Positions 22,595 through 33,931 of a DNA stretch of 64,000 nt are shown here, one piece after another (the first letter of the stretch is position 1; every line of letters starts with the position of its first letter). This DNA comes from Basidiobolus meristosporus CBS 931.73 (taxonomy: Eukaryota; Basidiobolomycota; Basidiobolomycetes; Basidiobolales; Basidiobolaceae): assembly GCA_002104905.1 (NCBI GenBank), contig MCFE01000043.1:1-64000 (forward strand). Direction: 5' to 3'. The position numbers and the translations under genes were made by a program. The notes beneath the pieces were generated by a model. The model worked only from the letters and a program-made list of their open reading frames with translations, did not search any database and was not told where the DNA came from.

Positions 22595-22953
22595 TTTTTA
22601 TCAAGTTCTCAAAAATGCTGTCATCTAATTACATAATATACATTCATTTAATAAACATGCAGTCAACCAGGTATTAACATGGTTCACCTGAAATCACTCA
22701 AGTGTGGATTCATGGATTACTAGCGAATATGTTGGCAAAGGTTGGAGATCAACCGCTGTTTACCAGATAATGAAGGCGGTTCAATTTATCTAATCGTGCA
22801 ACACTCATTTGTTAATAAACATGCACCTAAGTACATGCAGACATTTATTTATCTCAAAGAATTAATGGATTTTGGCATAAATTACATGATTTTGAGAAAC
22901 AGCCCTCCCTTACATATACATATCTAACGGAATACTGTTGGTGGCGTTCAGGG
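22595..22953. other. convergent intergenic region
   Basis: Lies between ABC transporter 2 and the minus-strand zinc-finger gene. It includes AATAAAC near 22650; nothing else seen. Confidence 0.4.
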
Positions 22954-23729
22954 TCATAAAGGCTGAAAGTACCCACTACCCATCCCACGGGACGTAACCT
23001 TTTCTTTGGAGTGTCTGTGGATACGAATGTGCTGGTTCAAGTTGTCCGACCTGGAAAAGCGTTTGGAGCAGGTGGGGTAGGGGCATTGGAAGGCTACGGG
23101 AAATGGAGGTTTAGTGGTTGGCGAAGTTGGCAACAACGGATATGAACTCACGTTTCTCTAGCGTGTGAATAGACCTGATATGGCGCTTCAAATGCTCCGA
23201 CCGCTTGAAGACCTTTCCACAGTCACTATACTCACATACAAACGCCTTCGTTCCTATGTCTGGCTTGTTGGAGGCTTTGCGGCCTCGAGAGCGTCTGGGT
23301 GACTCGCAGTTAGCCTGAGGCAGTATTAGCACACCTTGGCCCACTTCGCCGTAAGCGGAGACGCCTATGTGACAGTGCACAGGTGATACGTGGTGTTCAT
23401 TCTCATCGCTGAGCAGGTGGGAGTATTCGTGAGTGGGTTTGTACAGGTTCATGTATGTTGCACAATTGCCTAGAAGATCCTCCTCTAGCTTGAATTTCGT
23501 CTCCTGCTCAACCATGCTCTGGTTACTCTCACATGGCGAGGGGATGATCTGGAAGTGAGGGTACACGTCTGTGTGGAAGCCCGGCATAAATTGCTGATTC
23601 AGGAGATGATGGAAATCCAACTTCAGTGGGGCCTGGAGGTAGCATTTAGGTCAAGAGGGCACTACAAAACACGTCAATAGGAAATATACATACGCTCGAG
23701 AGCAACTCGGGAGAAAATGGATAGTCCAT
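22954..23729 (-). CDS. C2H2 zinc-finger transcription factor (Msn2-like finger pair), intron-containing
   Basis: Three exons on the minus strand (23729-23694, 23632-23152, 23093-22954) sum to 657 nt, 218 residues. The N-terminus has LDFHH and SPELLS blocks shared with the paralogue at 38254. A basic RSRGRK patch precedes two C-terminal fingers: C-x4-C-x12-H-x4-H (KRSEHLKRH) and C-x4-C-x12-H-x3-H (SRSDNLNQH). Those two helices match the Msn2/Msn4-type fingers that read AGGGG-like stress elements, so it is probably a nuclear regulator; targets unknown. The second intron separates the two fingers (GTGAGT..CGTAG). Confidence 0.88.
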
Positions 23730-24864
23730 GAGTATATCAAGTGGGGATACTGAGGACACGCCGTGACTGAGATATATATGTACTACGGACAGACCACTAT
23801 CCTAATAACAGGGGTGCATTTTAATAATACAGGCTCCATCATTGAAGCTGAGGCATCAATCACCCAACTTATTTCTCAATGATCGGATATCTAGCTAGTT
23901 ATTGATCCTATATGCTTAGGTTGACTAGGAGATTTGCATACGAATGAAGATCCATCCTACTCGTGCAGGATTGTAAAACTGGGAACTGCAATGAGCATCA
24001 ATCCATGCATGCGCCTATAGCCTCCAGCAGTGAACGTTGTTCCTGCCTACGATCATGACATAGGTATCTCCAATATCCTCCATCATCTCCCACATGGCTG
24101 ATCTTTCCCACAGCCATTTCAGTAATATGCTCCCTGCATTCAAGGTTTGTGCGAGAGTGGCTGTTCAAATCACAGCCCCCTTTCATATGAAAGCATCTTC
24201 AACCGAACCCGTATTGCTAGGCTGCATCTAAATATATGCTAACGGTGGGTATAGCTGTTGATGAACACAAGGGAACAAATATTATCTCGGTGAACCAATC
24301 GGTGAGTGGGCGGTGAGTGGGATGTGCGCGGCGTATTAAAATCGATGAGCACTAACCTGTTTGTATGCAGCGTAGATTACTGTGGAGAGGAGACAATGGA
24401 ATGAAAGTTAAATTGTATGGTACTCGCTATCCGCCCAACGCATATCGTACTGGAGATGAAAGCCTCATCAAGAAAGGCATTTATGCCTTGCTTCTGATGA
24501 ATATGAAAAGTTTCCATCACTTGATCCGGCTTCTAATCAGCCTTGTCCTAAATAGAACCATACTCTCTTGTTTGAGCAGCTTGTTGTGTAGGCATTGGAT
24601 ATGACGGGATCATAAATGTCTCATTAATGCTCACATCGGTAAACCACTGATTTCATCTGCTGGCATGATGACGATCAACGAAACTCCATGGGTGATATAC
24701 ACAAAATGGTTTATTTGGATTTGAGCATTTAATTTGTTCGTACATCTAACCTGTTGGCCGTCTTCCTATAGCACATTGGGGGAAGCATGGTGTTTTAAAG
24801 AGAAAAAAGTAAAATTATACAAATATGACGACGCATGTGCATCTACCTATGTTAAGCTAAGCAC
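23730..24864. other. intergenic
   Basis: No supported gene. The 24365-24604 ORF has no recognisable domain. Confidence 0.4.
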
Positions 24865-27413
24865 CTATTTGCCAAAAGAAATATCTATTTTTTCATCGAA
24901 ACTACTACAATTACTAGATTCAGTGTCGGACTCATGATCTCTCCAGGCGCCGCTACTGTGTGAGATTGGCTTGGTTGAGACATCATGGCAGGCACCAGAT
25001 CCAGGAAAAGGTTCCTCCAAGCCCTTTAATGGGCCAGAGCTATAGAAGATCTTTGGTCGATACGTAGGATCTTTCTCCATCACACTTTACATCTCTGGTT
25101 ACTAAGTATTTCTGCAAAGCTATGATGAACCCTTAAATACCTGGAATTTCGGAACTTCTCGATCAGACCACTCTTTCCCTGGATATTCGCATAGGATATA
25201 TGACAGATTTTATCGGAGTTAAATCGGCCCCTGAACGGAAATAACAATAAGCATGAGGTTAAGGCTGCAACATTGTGAGCACTGTACCATTTATGGCCGA
25301 CCCGCTTTTCGATAAATGAAATAACCGCGCTAGTCATGAAAGATTAATGTGAGATTTAGTGAAGTGTTGGGGTGTATCATTACCTGACATCAATGAAATT
25401 AATGAAGGCATAGCCAACATTGCAGTGATTCTTGAAGTCCATTCGCAAGTACACAAAATCATACTCTCCCTTATGAGTCTCATCAATGCATTCCAATAGC
25501 ATTTTCTACACCAATCACCCTATTAGAACTGTTTACAGGATGTATAAGCAGCTAGGATCCTTACCTGTGTATATTTGTTTGGAATATTCCGTATCATGAA
25601 GGTTGTCCTAGTGTCAATTCCTAGGTGTATGGTGAGCGCCTTGTGATTACTTCAGATTCGTAGATTGTTCAGGTTACCTTGAATAATTTTCCAGATATTG
25701 ACTTGATTACGGCTTGGCACAGCGTTCTCACATGAGCCAGGATTCGAGGAGAACCTGGGCATATTGGGAAGGGTATGGGATGTTGGAATGTAATTCATGC
25801 TGGCTTCTTGGTCCGATTTCGTACAAAGCTGTTCGCCTTTCTTGACTCGAATTGCATTCCAGTTTGCATATTCATAGGAAGATAGGGATCAGCCAACAGA
25901 TTGCTTAATGAATCCTGAAAGCGTGCCGCACAGGAAGCGGGTTGCGAATCCGATGCAGTATAAATTGGTGCTGGCCAGAATTTACCTGAAGTCGTTTAGT
26001 GATTGCTTGGCAGCGGAAATTTGTGTTAGAGCTTACCATATGATTTATAGTTCATCGGATGTTTTGGATTCCAGATATCCGATATGCTTTCACATTTGCT
26101 ATTTCGATTATACTCATGCTGAGCAAAGCTTCTACCGGCGTCCTGGTAGTCATGAAAAACGACAATTCTGTCTATGTGATCTTCATCTGAAAAAATTTCA
26201 CTTGATACTGTGTACCATGAGGATCAATCCGATGTAGCTTTTCTTCAGCAGCTACTGCATGTCTAATATCGTAGTACTCGATAACGATATCAGATTTATA
26301 GGGAATCTGACTGATTTCCCTAATAGTACCGCACATCTCTAATATCAACTGCATGTTTGAGCTGAATTGATTTGGTGGGCAGTAGGAGAGTAACAGTTTT
26401 CCTTCAAAGTCGTTAACGCCATCGAAAGGCTTCAGTAAATTGGGTAATTTGACTAGCTGTGAGACCCGGATGTAATTCACAGTCACAATTTCGCCTCGAA
26501 TTCGCGTGGTTCTCAAGTGCTGAACTATTGAGATAGCGTCACGTATGTCGTAATACGCGACAATGAGCAGTCCCAAATCATGAATTCGATCGGAATAAAT
26601 ATGCCAAATCTTGCCATCATTCTTGGGAGTGTATACGAAAACCAGTGAGATGGATTATCACCGACGCAAAAATCTTTATCCTACCTTTAGGAATTTCAAT
26701 TCCCTAGCATCAATATCATGGGGTAAAAGCCCGATGGATATATACCGAGTCGCTTTGGAACTGAAGCACGATGACCAGCCAAAAAATTCACTTTGGAACG
26801 TCGATCGGTTGACATTATGCGTGGTAGAAAGTATTGAGCGATTAACTGGATGTGGTTGATTCATGACTTGCTTTTTGTCAATATTCACCGAGTCGAGAGT
26901 ACAATTCCTCAACTTTTGATCTATCCCAAAGTGTTCAGTTTGGTTATTTGTTCTATTGGGAAGAAAAGTAAGACTATTGATAGTAGACGAACCAAATTTC
27001 CAGATAGGTGGTTCTTGGTCGAATATGTCGCTCTTTGATCCCGAGAGCGTACTTGTAATTGTTGGGAAGTTTGAAAAACAGCCCAAAGATTCTGAGCTGG
27101 CCAGATTCGAGTCTCCCTGAAAAACTTCTCGAATTCACACTTTTTTTGTTCAGAATTCCATGGAGTCTACGGTATATTGCACACAGTCAATGAGTGTCTA
27201 ACCCAATATAACTTGAAACCCTGTTGTTCTTACCTGGGTGGAAACCTTTGAATCAGTCTTTGGCTCAGAAACACCGGGTTTAGTGCGAGCAGCTGGTTTT
27301 CTGTTAGGCTTCGCCAGAGCAATATTGCATTCTGATATTCTATCTGTTGCACTCTCGGTCGACCGGACATAAATCTCTGGGCGACCGCTATTTTCGGTGG
27401 AAGCTGCGAGCAT
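24865..27413 (-). CDS. Mei2-like RNA-binding protein
   Basis: A multi-exon minus-strand gene. N-terminal exons are about 27413-27234 and 27116-26685 (both phase 0). They are followed by RRM1 (SIGLLPHDIDARELKFLK, intron, GKIWHIYSD) and RRM2 (KLLLSYCPPNQFSSNM), a linker exon near 25680-25800, and the diagnostic C-terminal Mei2 RRM3: GIDTRTTFMIRNIPNKYTQ (about 25620-25566), then DFVYLRMDFKNHCNVGYAF, KICHISYANIQGK and YRPKIFYS with EEPFPG. Mei2 proteins of fission yeast and plants bind RNA through RRM3 and promote the meiotic programme; the role here is inferred. The middle exons (26170-25800) and the true start are approximate. The open frames on the opposite strand are shadows. Confidence 0.85.
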
Positions 27414-28415
27414 ATTATGAATACTTTTTGAAAGAGATAACAAACGAGTCAAAGCTATTTCTTGACACTTATCCCGTTAAAGCAAAAAGTGAAGACACAA
27501 AGCTCAAAAATTTATAAACCAAGGCAAGTGCCTATGTTTGAAAAGGGATAAAAGTATCAAGCTTAGTATGAGTCGAATGGATCGATTAACTAGAGCAAGG
27601 ATTACTTTTTATAAACTTCGTCTGTTTATGGAGAAATAAGAATGTATGCTGTTGGGTGAATATATGCTCTTGAAATCATAAATGATTCACAAAGAGAAAC
27701 ATGAAGAAATATAGCCAACTCCAGTCTTTGCGCAGCAGATCCTGATGACTGATCCAAGAAAATCAGCTCGAGCCATCATGCCTGTACCCAATTCCCGAGA
27801 ATACCAACTCTCTCTAGTATATGTTGGAGATTGATGGCTTCAATAGCGAATCAGTATAAAATTGCTCACACATTTCTGTTTCTTTCGAGCATTTATTGTT
27901 GCTGTCTATTGGGAGATCCTGGCATTCAATCATTTACTACGCATACATCTTAACATTCACTAGTGATTGGAGGGATTATCTGAATTACCTTCGTCAGCCA
28001 GGCAAGGCACTGACAATCGAAATATGGGAAACTGCATGAAAAAATATTAAGATTGGGGCAAATTACGGCGGTCAAAGCATGTCCTAGAATTGCTCCCAAG
28101 CCCCTGCTTCGCCTAAACCAGCTGATGTAAACGCAGATCCCTGAGCCCAATGACATAAGCTAGGCACTAGTGTCCCAAGAGCATTCAATGAGGAAGATCA
28201 ATGCGTTCACCCATTTTTATTTGATATATAAAATTAACATGCAGGAGATGGAGTGTACTCTTACCCAACCTGAATCGCTAGATCCCCAAAGAAGTTGGTA
28301 ATGTAGAGTACAGCAGTCAACGATTTGGCCAGCCCGAATGTATATGGCAATGATGGGTGTGAGCTTTATTTTGGCACTGGTTAACGAAAAACAGTTTCTA
28401 ATCGATCCGATACAA
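27414..28415. other. intergenic between Mei2-like and deaminase genes
   Basis: No supported gene; short ORFs only. Confidence 0.4.
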
Positions 28416-29897
28416 CTATTGGAGATTACGGGATTTCCAATCCTCCCATATTTTCTCAAGGAGTGTTTTAGTACCATCGTCAGCAAAAATCCCTTGGATT
28501 CCAAGGTGAGAGAGAGAGTATAATTCTTCCTTGTTTAGAGAGAATGTTCTGGCAGCAAGTGCGTACTCATTAGAGCAAGGACTTCCAAACACCCCTGAAA
28601 TTCGGTTACCTATTTAGCTTGAATGTTGATTATCGTATTCAAATATAAAACAAACCTCTGTCATCCGTCTTTTGAAAATGAACGAGAAATGGATTAGAAG
28701 ACAGTTACTCAAAGGCACAGCTTAAAAAGTGCAAGCTTACGCAGAGTACGCATGGGTGATCTTTGTCAAGAAAGTCTCGAAGATGGTGGGATTCATAGGA
28801 CTTTACAGTCTTGCATAAAACATTGGAAGACATGCAAATTTCGAGAGGAATCTTACGATCCAGTATTGCTTGACGTTGTTCGTCACTCAGGAAAGTGACA
28901 TGACTAACGCGACCAGGGTTTAGCGACAGCATTGATAATCCCTCATCTACGTTTCTTGGGAGCTACAATTTACAAGGGATTAGGAATGCTAGTTACTACG
29001 GAATCTCACGGAAATTACCTCGCCCATATGGATGGTAAGATTAATCTTATGCTTGTTTAGATATTCCAATGCTGGCTTGATGGTATCAAATTCTCCTTTC
29101 TACCAGATATGCCATTAGACAAATTCGTTCTGTCAACTCATAGCAAAATCGTTTACCGAAGGATCACCACAGACATCTACACCAACTACACCCTTCTCTT
29201 TGTATTCAACCGCCAATTGTGCTGTCTCCATTGCCATTTCTATGGTATGTCTTCTATCAATACTAACAATAAGCTTGACAATAATGTAATCCGGAGAGGA
29301 TAGCTCCTCAATTACTTCCAAAATAGCATCAATATAGTCTCTCTTAGACATGCCTGAGCAACAACTAGTTAATTAACAGCCGAAGAATAAGCCCCAACAC
29401 TGATATGCTTACCATTGGCTTCCTCGCACCTAGGAGTGCTACGCAGCTCGAGATATTTGACCCCGTCTTCGGCGAAATCTTTGATGACGCTGCGAGTTAT
29501 ATACTTGACCGAAGCTACGTCATTGCTCAACTTATAGATAAAATGAAACAAAGAAAAGAAGCTGAGAAGGACAAAAAAGTGTTAAACTTGAATAAACTCA
29601 AGCGGTTCAAGAAAGTCAATGGTTACTCTTCAATTCTTGACAGGGGGCCAGGCTCGCGTATCTCAAAATCCAAAAGTTCGGGCTGTGTGTCCTTTTTAAG
29701 CTGAACCAGCTCTCTCATTGTTTTTGTGGTCATTGAACCATTTATATGAGCATGGAGTTCCTTTATATTGCATAACCAGTCAGAAAGCGCAACCTGCAAC
29801 GCTGTTACAGCTAGAACAGTACCAGTTTGGGTAAGTCCCGACAAAAATCCAGCAGCTCAAGACCTCCAAAGTTTTCTTCAATACAGGCAGTACTCAT
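28416..29897 (-). CDS. adenosine deaminase-like protein (N6-methyl-AMP deaminase family, ADAL)
   Basis: A multi-exon minus-strand gene matching ADAL/MAPDA, which hydrolyses N6-methyl-AMP to IMP in the cytosol. Exon 1 (29897-29823) encodes DFCRDLPKL. After an intron (29822-29761) comes ELHAHINGS with the metal-binding HxH. Later blocks: SVIKDFAEDGVKYLELRSTP, KLIVSIDRRH, GVDVCGDPSV, LTIHMGE, RVSHVTF, IPLEICMSSN, DKDHPCVLC. Next is a 13-nt microexon (28668-28656) coding TDDR, which supplies the catalytic/metal Asp pair, then GVFGSPCSNEYALAA and a C-terminal helix ending at TAG 28418-28416. Two introns end in AAG. All key residues look present, so I take it as functional. Confidence 0.85.
28656..28668 (-). 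other. 13-nt microexon carrying the catalytic TDD of the deaminase
   Basis: ACGGATGACAGAG on the minus strand is flanked by 'tcaaaag' (acceptor) and 'gtttgt' (donor). Joining it between VLC and GVF restores T-D-D-R-G-V-F in frame, the expected family motif. Confidence 0.75.
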
Positions 29898-30146
29898 AGT
29901 TACTTGAAGGCGGAGAGAGTGTGCTCTGGGCTAAATAGAAATTGGGAATACACGATATGATAAAATAAGCAATATTGCTACGGAATTTCTCGGTTGTTGT
30001 GGTCACAATGTAACCTAACATAGGTAGTGAGATGGAATCACCAACCAAACATGCAACAAACATGCACATCCCGGAATACAGTTCACCACACAAATTAACT
30101 ATAATTTATTTCCTAGCTTAGACAAATTACCAAATTCATTGGAGGA

Positions 30147-31031
30147 CTATGTACGGCGAGCAATAGTGGCGGTGATGTATCCAGCTGGGTCGCTTACTGG
30201 TTGGAATATGTTCATATCCTTAGCTTCATTGGACAGTTTGAAAGGTTTAAGGTTAACACTAAGGTAATGCTTATTGGGAAGTGCATAACTAATCTCCACA
30301 ACATCAGTGTGGTTCATCAGGACCCGCTCACCCATTTTGTACATAGTGGCTTGTACGGATGCAGAGTCGTCAGTGGCAAATGTACTTAGTGTTATCTCTC
30401 GAATTCCTGCAGCAATGCTGTCAAAGGGTATTTCAGAGATTTTTGATTTCTCAAGATCGTATGTCCATTTTGCATCAACACTGGTGGAAAATATTCTATC
30501 GTGAGCATCCTGAAGGGTGGTGTACTCACAACGATGGAAGTTAGTGAAGTTGGAACCGGTAGATTTCAACACCAAAAGGTCCTTCAGACGGGACTCAACA
30601 GTTACTTTCCCGTCACGTCTGACCGTCAACTCGACCCGCCTTGTATCATCGCCATCGCGGAAGAATGAGTGGGAATGGTATTGCTGGTCGATAGAAATAC
30701 GGGACCAACGGTGCTGGATAATCTTGACATAAACACTCTCAACGTGTGAGTACCTATTGAGGAAATGCTGACCAATCTCGTGGCCAAAGAGCTCGATGGT
30801 TTGGACATTGCATGATTTCTTGGCCAGGACATAGACTGTGTTCTTCACAGTATCAGTAGGAATGATTACGGAGTTGTCAGCTTCGGTATAGGAGACCTTG
30901 AAGCTACCATCGAGGAGAACCTGACAAGTAAGTTCAACAACATCATGCCAGTCATCAGTATGGCGAATAACCTTGGTTAGTCGAACATCAGTCTTTCCAT
31001 AAGCTTGCTTTTTCAGGTAAGGAGTGGCCAT
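30147..31031 (-). CDS. urate oxidase (uricase) 1
   Basis: 294 residues, intronless, full length for the family. Uricase oxidises urate to 5-hydroxyisourate, usually in peroxisomes. Conserved features: AYGKTDVRL (catalytic Lys13), IIPTDTVKNT (Thr59/Asp60), TGSNFTNF, the DRIFST block, ASVQATMY with the substrate-binding Gln, and LPNKHYLSV with the active-site His. The C-terminus is ITATIARRT and lacks the usual SKL-type peroxisomal signal, so it may be cytosolic or use another route (inference). It is divergent from and paralogous to the gene at 31292, with 260 bp between their starts. Confidence 0.95.
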   Translation of the reverse strand: MATPYLKKQAYGKTDVRLTKVIRHTDDWHDVVELTCQVLLDGSFKVSYTEADNSVIIPTDTVKNTVYVLAKKSCNVQTIELFGHEIGQHFLNRYSHVESVYVKIIQHRWSRISIDQQYHSHSFFRDGDDTRRVELTVRRDGKVTVESRLKDLLVLKSTGSNFTNFHRCEYTTLQDAHDRIFSTSVDAKWTYDLEKSKISEIPFDSIAAGIREITLSTFATDDSASVQATMYKMGERVLMNHTDVVEISYALPNKHYLSVNLKPFKLSNEAKDMNIFQPVSDPAGYITATIARRT

Positions 31032-31291
31032 TGCAATTTGTTGGTTTGCTGAGTGAGACGCTTTCGTTTATAAGCACATCGCAAATTGTCCCCATCCGCA
31101 TGCTTAGCAATCAGATGGGTATTTATTACCGAATATATCCAGATGCACGGCATTATCAATCATTGAAGTTTGGTTGACACCAGACTTGTTGGCATTTGAA
31201 ATCCAACTCCTTCTCTCTAACTCTTGTACAAGAGATTATCGCAGATCTGAAGACCTATATAAAGCGTCGTGCTCATATGGATGACATCAAA
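31032..31291. promoter_or_regulatory. shared bidirectional promoter of the two uricases
   Basis: 260 bp between divergent starts. A TATATAAAG box at 31256-31264 serves the plus-strand gene. Near 31070 'tttataagc' gives a TATAAA-like box on the minus strand for the other. Both genes are probably controlled through common upstream elements, such as nitrogen or urate response, but no specific site is recognisable. Confidence 0.55.
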
Positions 31292-32182
31292 ATGTCTTCT
31301 ATTGCTCAAGTTCAGCGCCAGGCTTACGGAAAAGCTAATGTCAGGATTACCAAAGCTATCCGCCACTCAGCTGAGTGGAATGATATCGTCGAAGTTACAT
31401 GTCGGGTGCTCCTCGAGGGAGACTTCGAGGAGGCCTACACTAAGGCTGACAACTCCAAGATCGTCCCAACCGACACGGTGAAAAACACTTGCTTCATCGT
31501 TGCCAAAAAATCCAATCACGTCCAAACGATCGAGCACTATGGTTATGAACTTGGCAAGCATTTCATTGACAGGTATGATCATGTGACACACGCGCACGTC
31601 CATATCGTGCAAGAACGCTGGGCGAGAATCAACGTCAATGGCGAGCCTCATCCTCATTCATTCTACCGTGATGGAGCGGAGACCAGGCAAACGTGGGTAA
31701 CAGTGTCAGCCAACGATGTGAGTATCAAGTCAGGCATGGATGGTTTACTTGTATTGAAGACCACAGGCTCGTCCTTCACCAACTTCCACCACTGTGAGAA
31801 CACCACTCTGCAGGATGCCGAGGATCGCATTTTCTCCACCACCGTCAAGGCCCATTACAATATCGACACTTCGGCTGGCGTAGACAAAGTCCCATTTGAC
31901 CGGATTTTTGAAGGGGTGCGCACAACCACCCTGGATATATTCTCGAACGATGACTCTGCGTCAGTCCAAGCAACCATGTACCGCATGGCTAGCCTGATCT
32001 TGAAGCGCTTCCCAGAAATCAGAGATGTGTTCTATGCACTCCCTAACACACATTACTTCACTGCAAATCTTGCTCCATTTAATCTCCCAAACTCGGGCCA
32101 AGAAATGACCATCTTTTCCCCTATTACCGACTTCTCTGGTCTCATTACTGCCACCATTGGTCGATCCAGCACGAAAATTTAA
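31292..32182 (+). CDS. urate oxidase (uricase) 2
   Basis: 296 residues from the ATG at 31292. I chose it because the TATA box (31256-31264) lies just upstream and the start matches the paralogue; in-frame ATGs at 31196 and 31277 lie before the box or too close to it. Active-site features: AYGKANVRI (Lys), IVPTDTVKNT (Thr/Asp), TGSSFTNF, ASVQATMY (Gln), LPNTHYFTA (His). The C-terminus RSSTKI is at best a weak peroxisomal signal compared with SKL. The two copies differ substantially in protein and codon use, so the duplication is not recent. Confidence 0.95.
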   Translation: MSSIAQVQRQAYGKANVRITKAIRHSAEWNDIVEVTCRVLLEGDFEEAYTKADNSKIVPTDTVKNTCFIVAKKSNHVQTIEHYGYELGKHFIDRYDHVTHAHVHIVQERWARINVNGEPHPHSFYRDGAETRQTWVTVSANDVSIKSGMDGLLVLKTTGSSFTNFHHCENTTLQDAEDRIFSTTVKAHYNIDTSAGVDKVPFDRIFEGVRTTTLDIFSNDDSASVQATMYRMASLILKRFPEIRDVFYALPNTHYFTANLAPFNLPNSGQEMTIFSPITDFSGLITATIGRSSTKI

Positions 32183-32565
32183 TAAACATGTTTAGGATCC
32201 GGCATAGCTTTAGACATGTATGCGCGTGATGGCTTAAGTTTAATGAACATGCCTAAGATCCGGCATAGCTTTGGATAGGAACAGGCATGATGGGTTGGCT
32301 TTTAGCAAGAATAAGAATAGGCGAGGAATTGCGTGATCAGGTGGATATGTTTTTCCGACGATTGCCCTACTTGTAATGTTGTATCACACCGGCACAAATA
32401 TACTTAATCGACACGAGCAGACAAGCAAGCTACAATATGGATTTCTAAGCTAATGCCACGGAAAGGAAATGATTCAGTATGTTGAGAGATGGCGTCATTT
32501 AGCTATGTCCGAATGCTCCCCATCATTATAAAACCGATGATTTCTGCTATGCGAAACCTTGTTCA
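32183..32565. other. intergenic, contains promoter of cysteine synthase
   Basis: A partial direct repeat ('aataaacatg/aatgaacatg...ggatccggcatagctttag') occurs at about 32181-32275. A TATAAAA box lies at about 32527. Confidence 0.45.
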
Positions 32566-33837
32566 ATGTTTGGTTCGAAACTTACTTCCCGACTTTACTC
32601 CACTGTTGGAGCCGCCTCTTCCCTCAAGGTTGTGTGGCCACCAAATACTCTTTCCATAAACACTGTTGTATCCTGTCTAACTTTATTCTCGAAGTTTAGT
32701 CGGTAGACGGCTTTGTTGGTGCAATTGGCAACACTCCTTTGGTAAGTCCCTTGTAACTTGACTTCGTAGAACAAGAACTCACCTTGCCTGCTTTCTTGTA
32801 GCTGAGAATCAAATCCCTAAGTGAGCAAACTCAATGTAACATCTTTGCCAAAGCAGAGTTCATGAATCCCGGAGGCTCCGTTAAGGACCGCGCGGCTTTG
32901 TATGTCGTCAAGAATGCCGAAGAAAAGGGTATTTGTCCACAGAACTAACTTCACCCTGACAAAGTACCAAACAATTTCGTTCTCCAAAGGACTTTTGAAG
33001 CCCGGCGGCACAGTAGTGGAGGGGACTGCTGGAAACACAGGTATTGGACTGGCCCATGTTTGCCGTGCCAAGGGTTACCGCTGTGTTATCTTCATGCCAA
33101 ACACACAGAGCCAAGAAAAGATCGACCTGCTACGCATGCTCGGTGCCGAGGTTTACCCAGTACCAGCGGTTGCGTTCGAAAACCCCCAGAACTACAACCA
33201 CCAAGCCGCCCGGTTTGCGGAAGAGACACCCAATGCTGTCTGGACCAACCAATTCGACAATACGGCCAACCGTCAAGCACACATCGAAACCACCGGGCCA
33301 GAAATCTGGGAACAAACCGGCGGGAAGGTTGACGGATTCACCTGCGCCACAGGCACTGGGGGAACATTCGCCGGCACCGCTCGCTTCTTGAAAGGAAAGA
33401 ACCCAGACATCAAGCTCTTCGTGGCCGATCCTCCCGGCTCGGTTCTCTACAGTTACTTCAAGAGTGGTGGAAAGCTCACCGATCGCAGTGGCAGCTCCAT
33501 CACCGAAGGCATTGGACAGGGCCGTATCACCGACAACATGAAGAACGAAGTTCCCATTGTTGACGATGCTCTCCTCATCCCTGATGAAAAGACCATTCAG
33601 ATGGTCTACCATCTGCTTGACAAAGAGGGAATCTACGTTGGTGCATCGTCAGCCCTCAACGCGGTTGCAGCGGTCGAGATGGCCAAGCAGCTGGGCCCAG
33701 GCAAAAACATCGTGACCTTGCTATGTGATGGCGCCTATCGCTACCAATCTCGCCTGTTCAGCCGGAAATGGCTGGAGTCGAAGAGCCTCATCGACGCCAT
33801 CCCACAAGAGCTACAGAAGTACATTATCTTGGCTTAG
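32566..33837 (+). CDS. cysteine synthase (O-acetylserine sulfhydrylase), probably mitochondrial
   Basis: Four exons (32566-32628, 32700-32741, 32802-32928, 32990-33837) give 359 residues. This PLP enzyme makes cysteine from O-acetylserine and sulfide. Exon 1 ([17 protein letters not shown]) looks like a mitochondrial presequence. GAIGNTPL follows, then [11 protein letters not shown] with the PLP lysine, [20 protein letters not shown] and [11 protein letters not shown], the phosphate-binding loop. The long form with the [10 protein letters not shown]-terminus resembles fission-yeast Cys12 and fungal cysteine synthase 2. The third intron ends in AAG. The sum of exons is exactly in frame. Confidence 0.92.
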
Positions 33838-33931
33838 ACCCACCCCTCATCAAAATAAACCATTCACAGATCGCAATGAGTTGAGTTGAACGACATGATT
33901 TAATTAAGGGGTATATTTGAATGCAACATGA

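Noticed and set aside
24365-24604. 79-codon ORF upstream of the Mei2-like gene
   Set aside because: No recognisable feature and no promoter or splice evidence.
25908-26237. 109-codon plus-strand ORF
   Set aside because: Antisense to the Mei2-like gene; no independent support.
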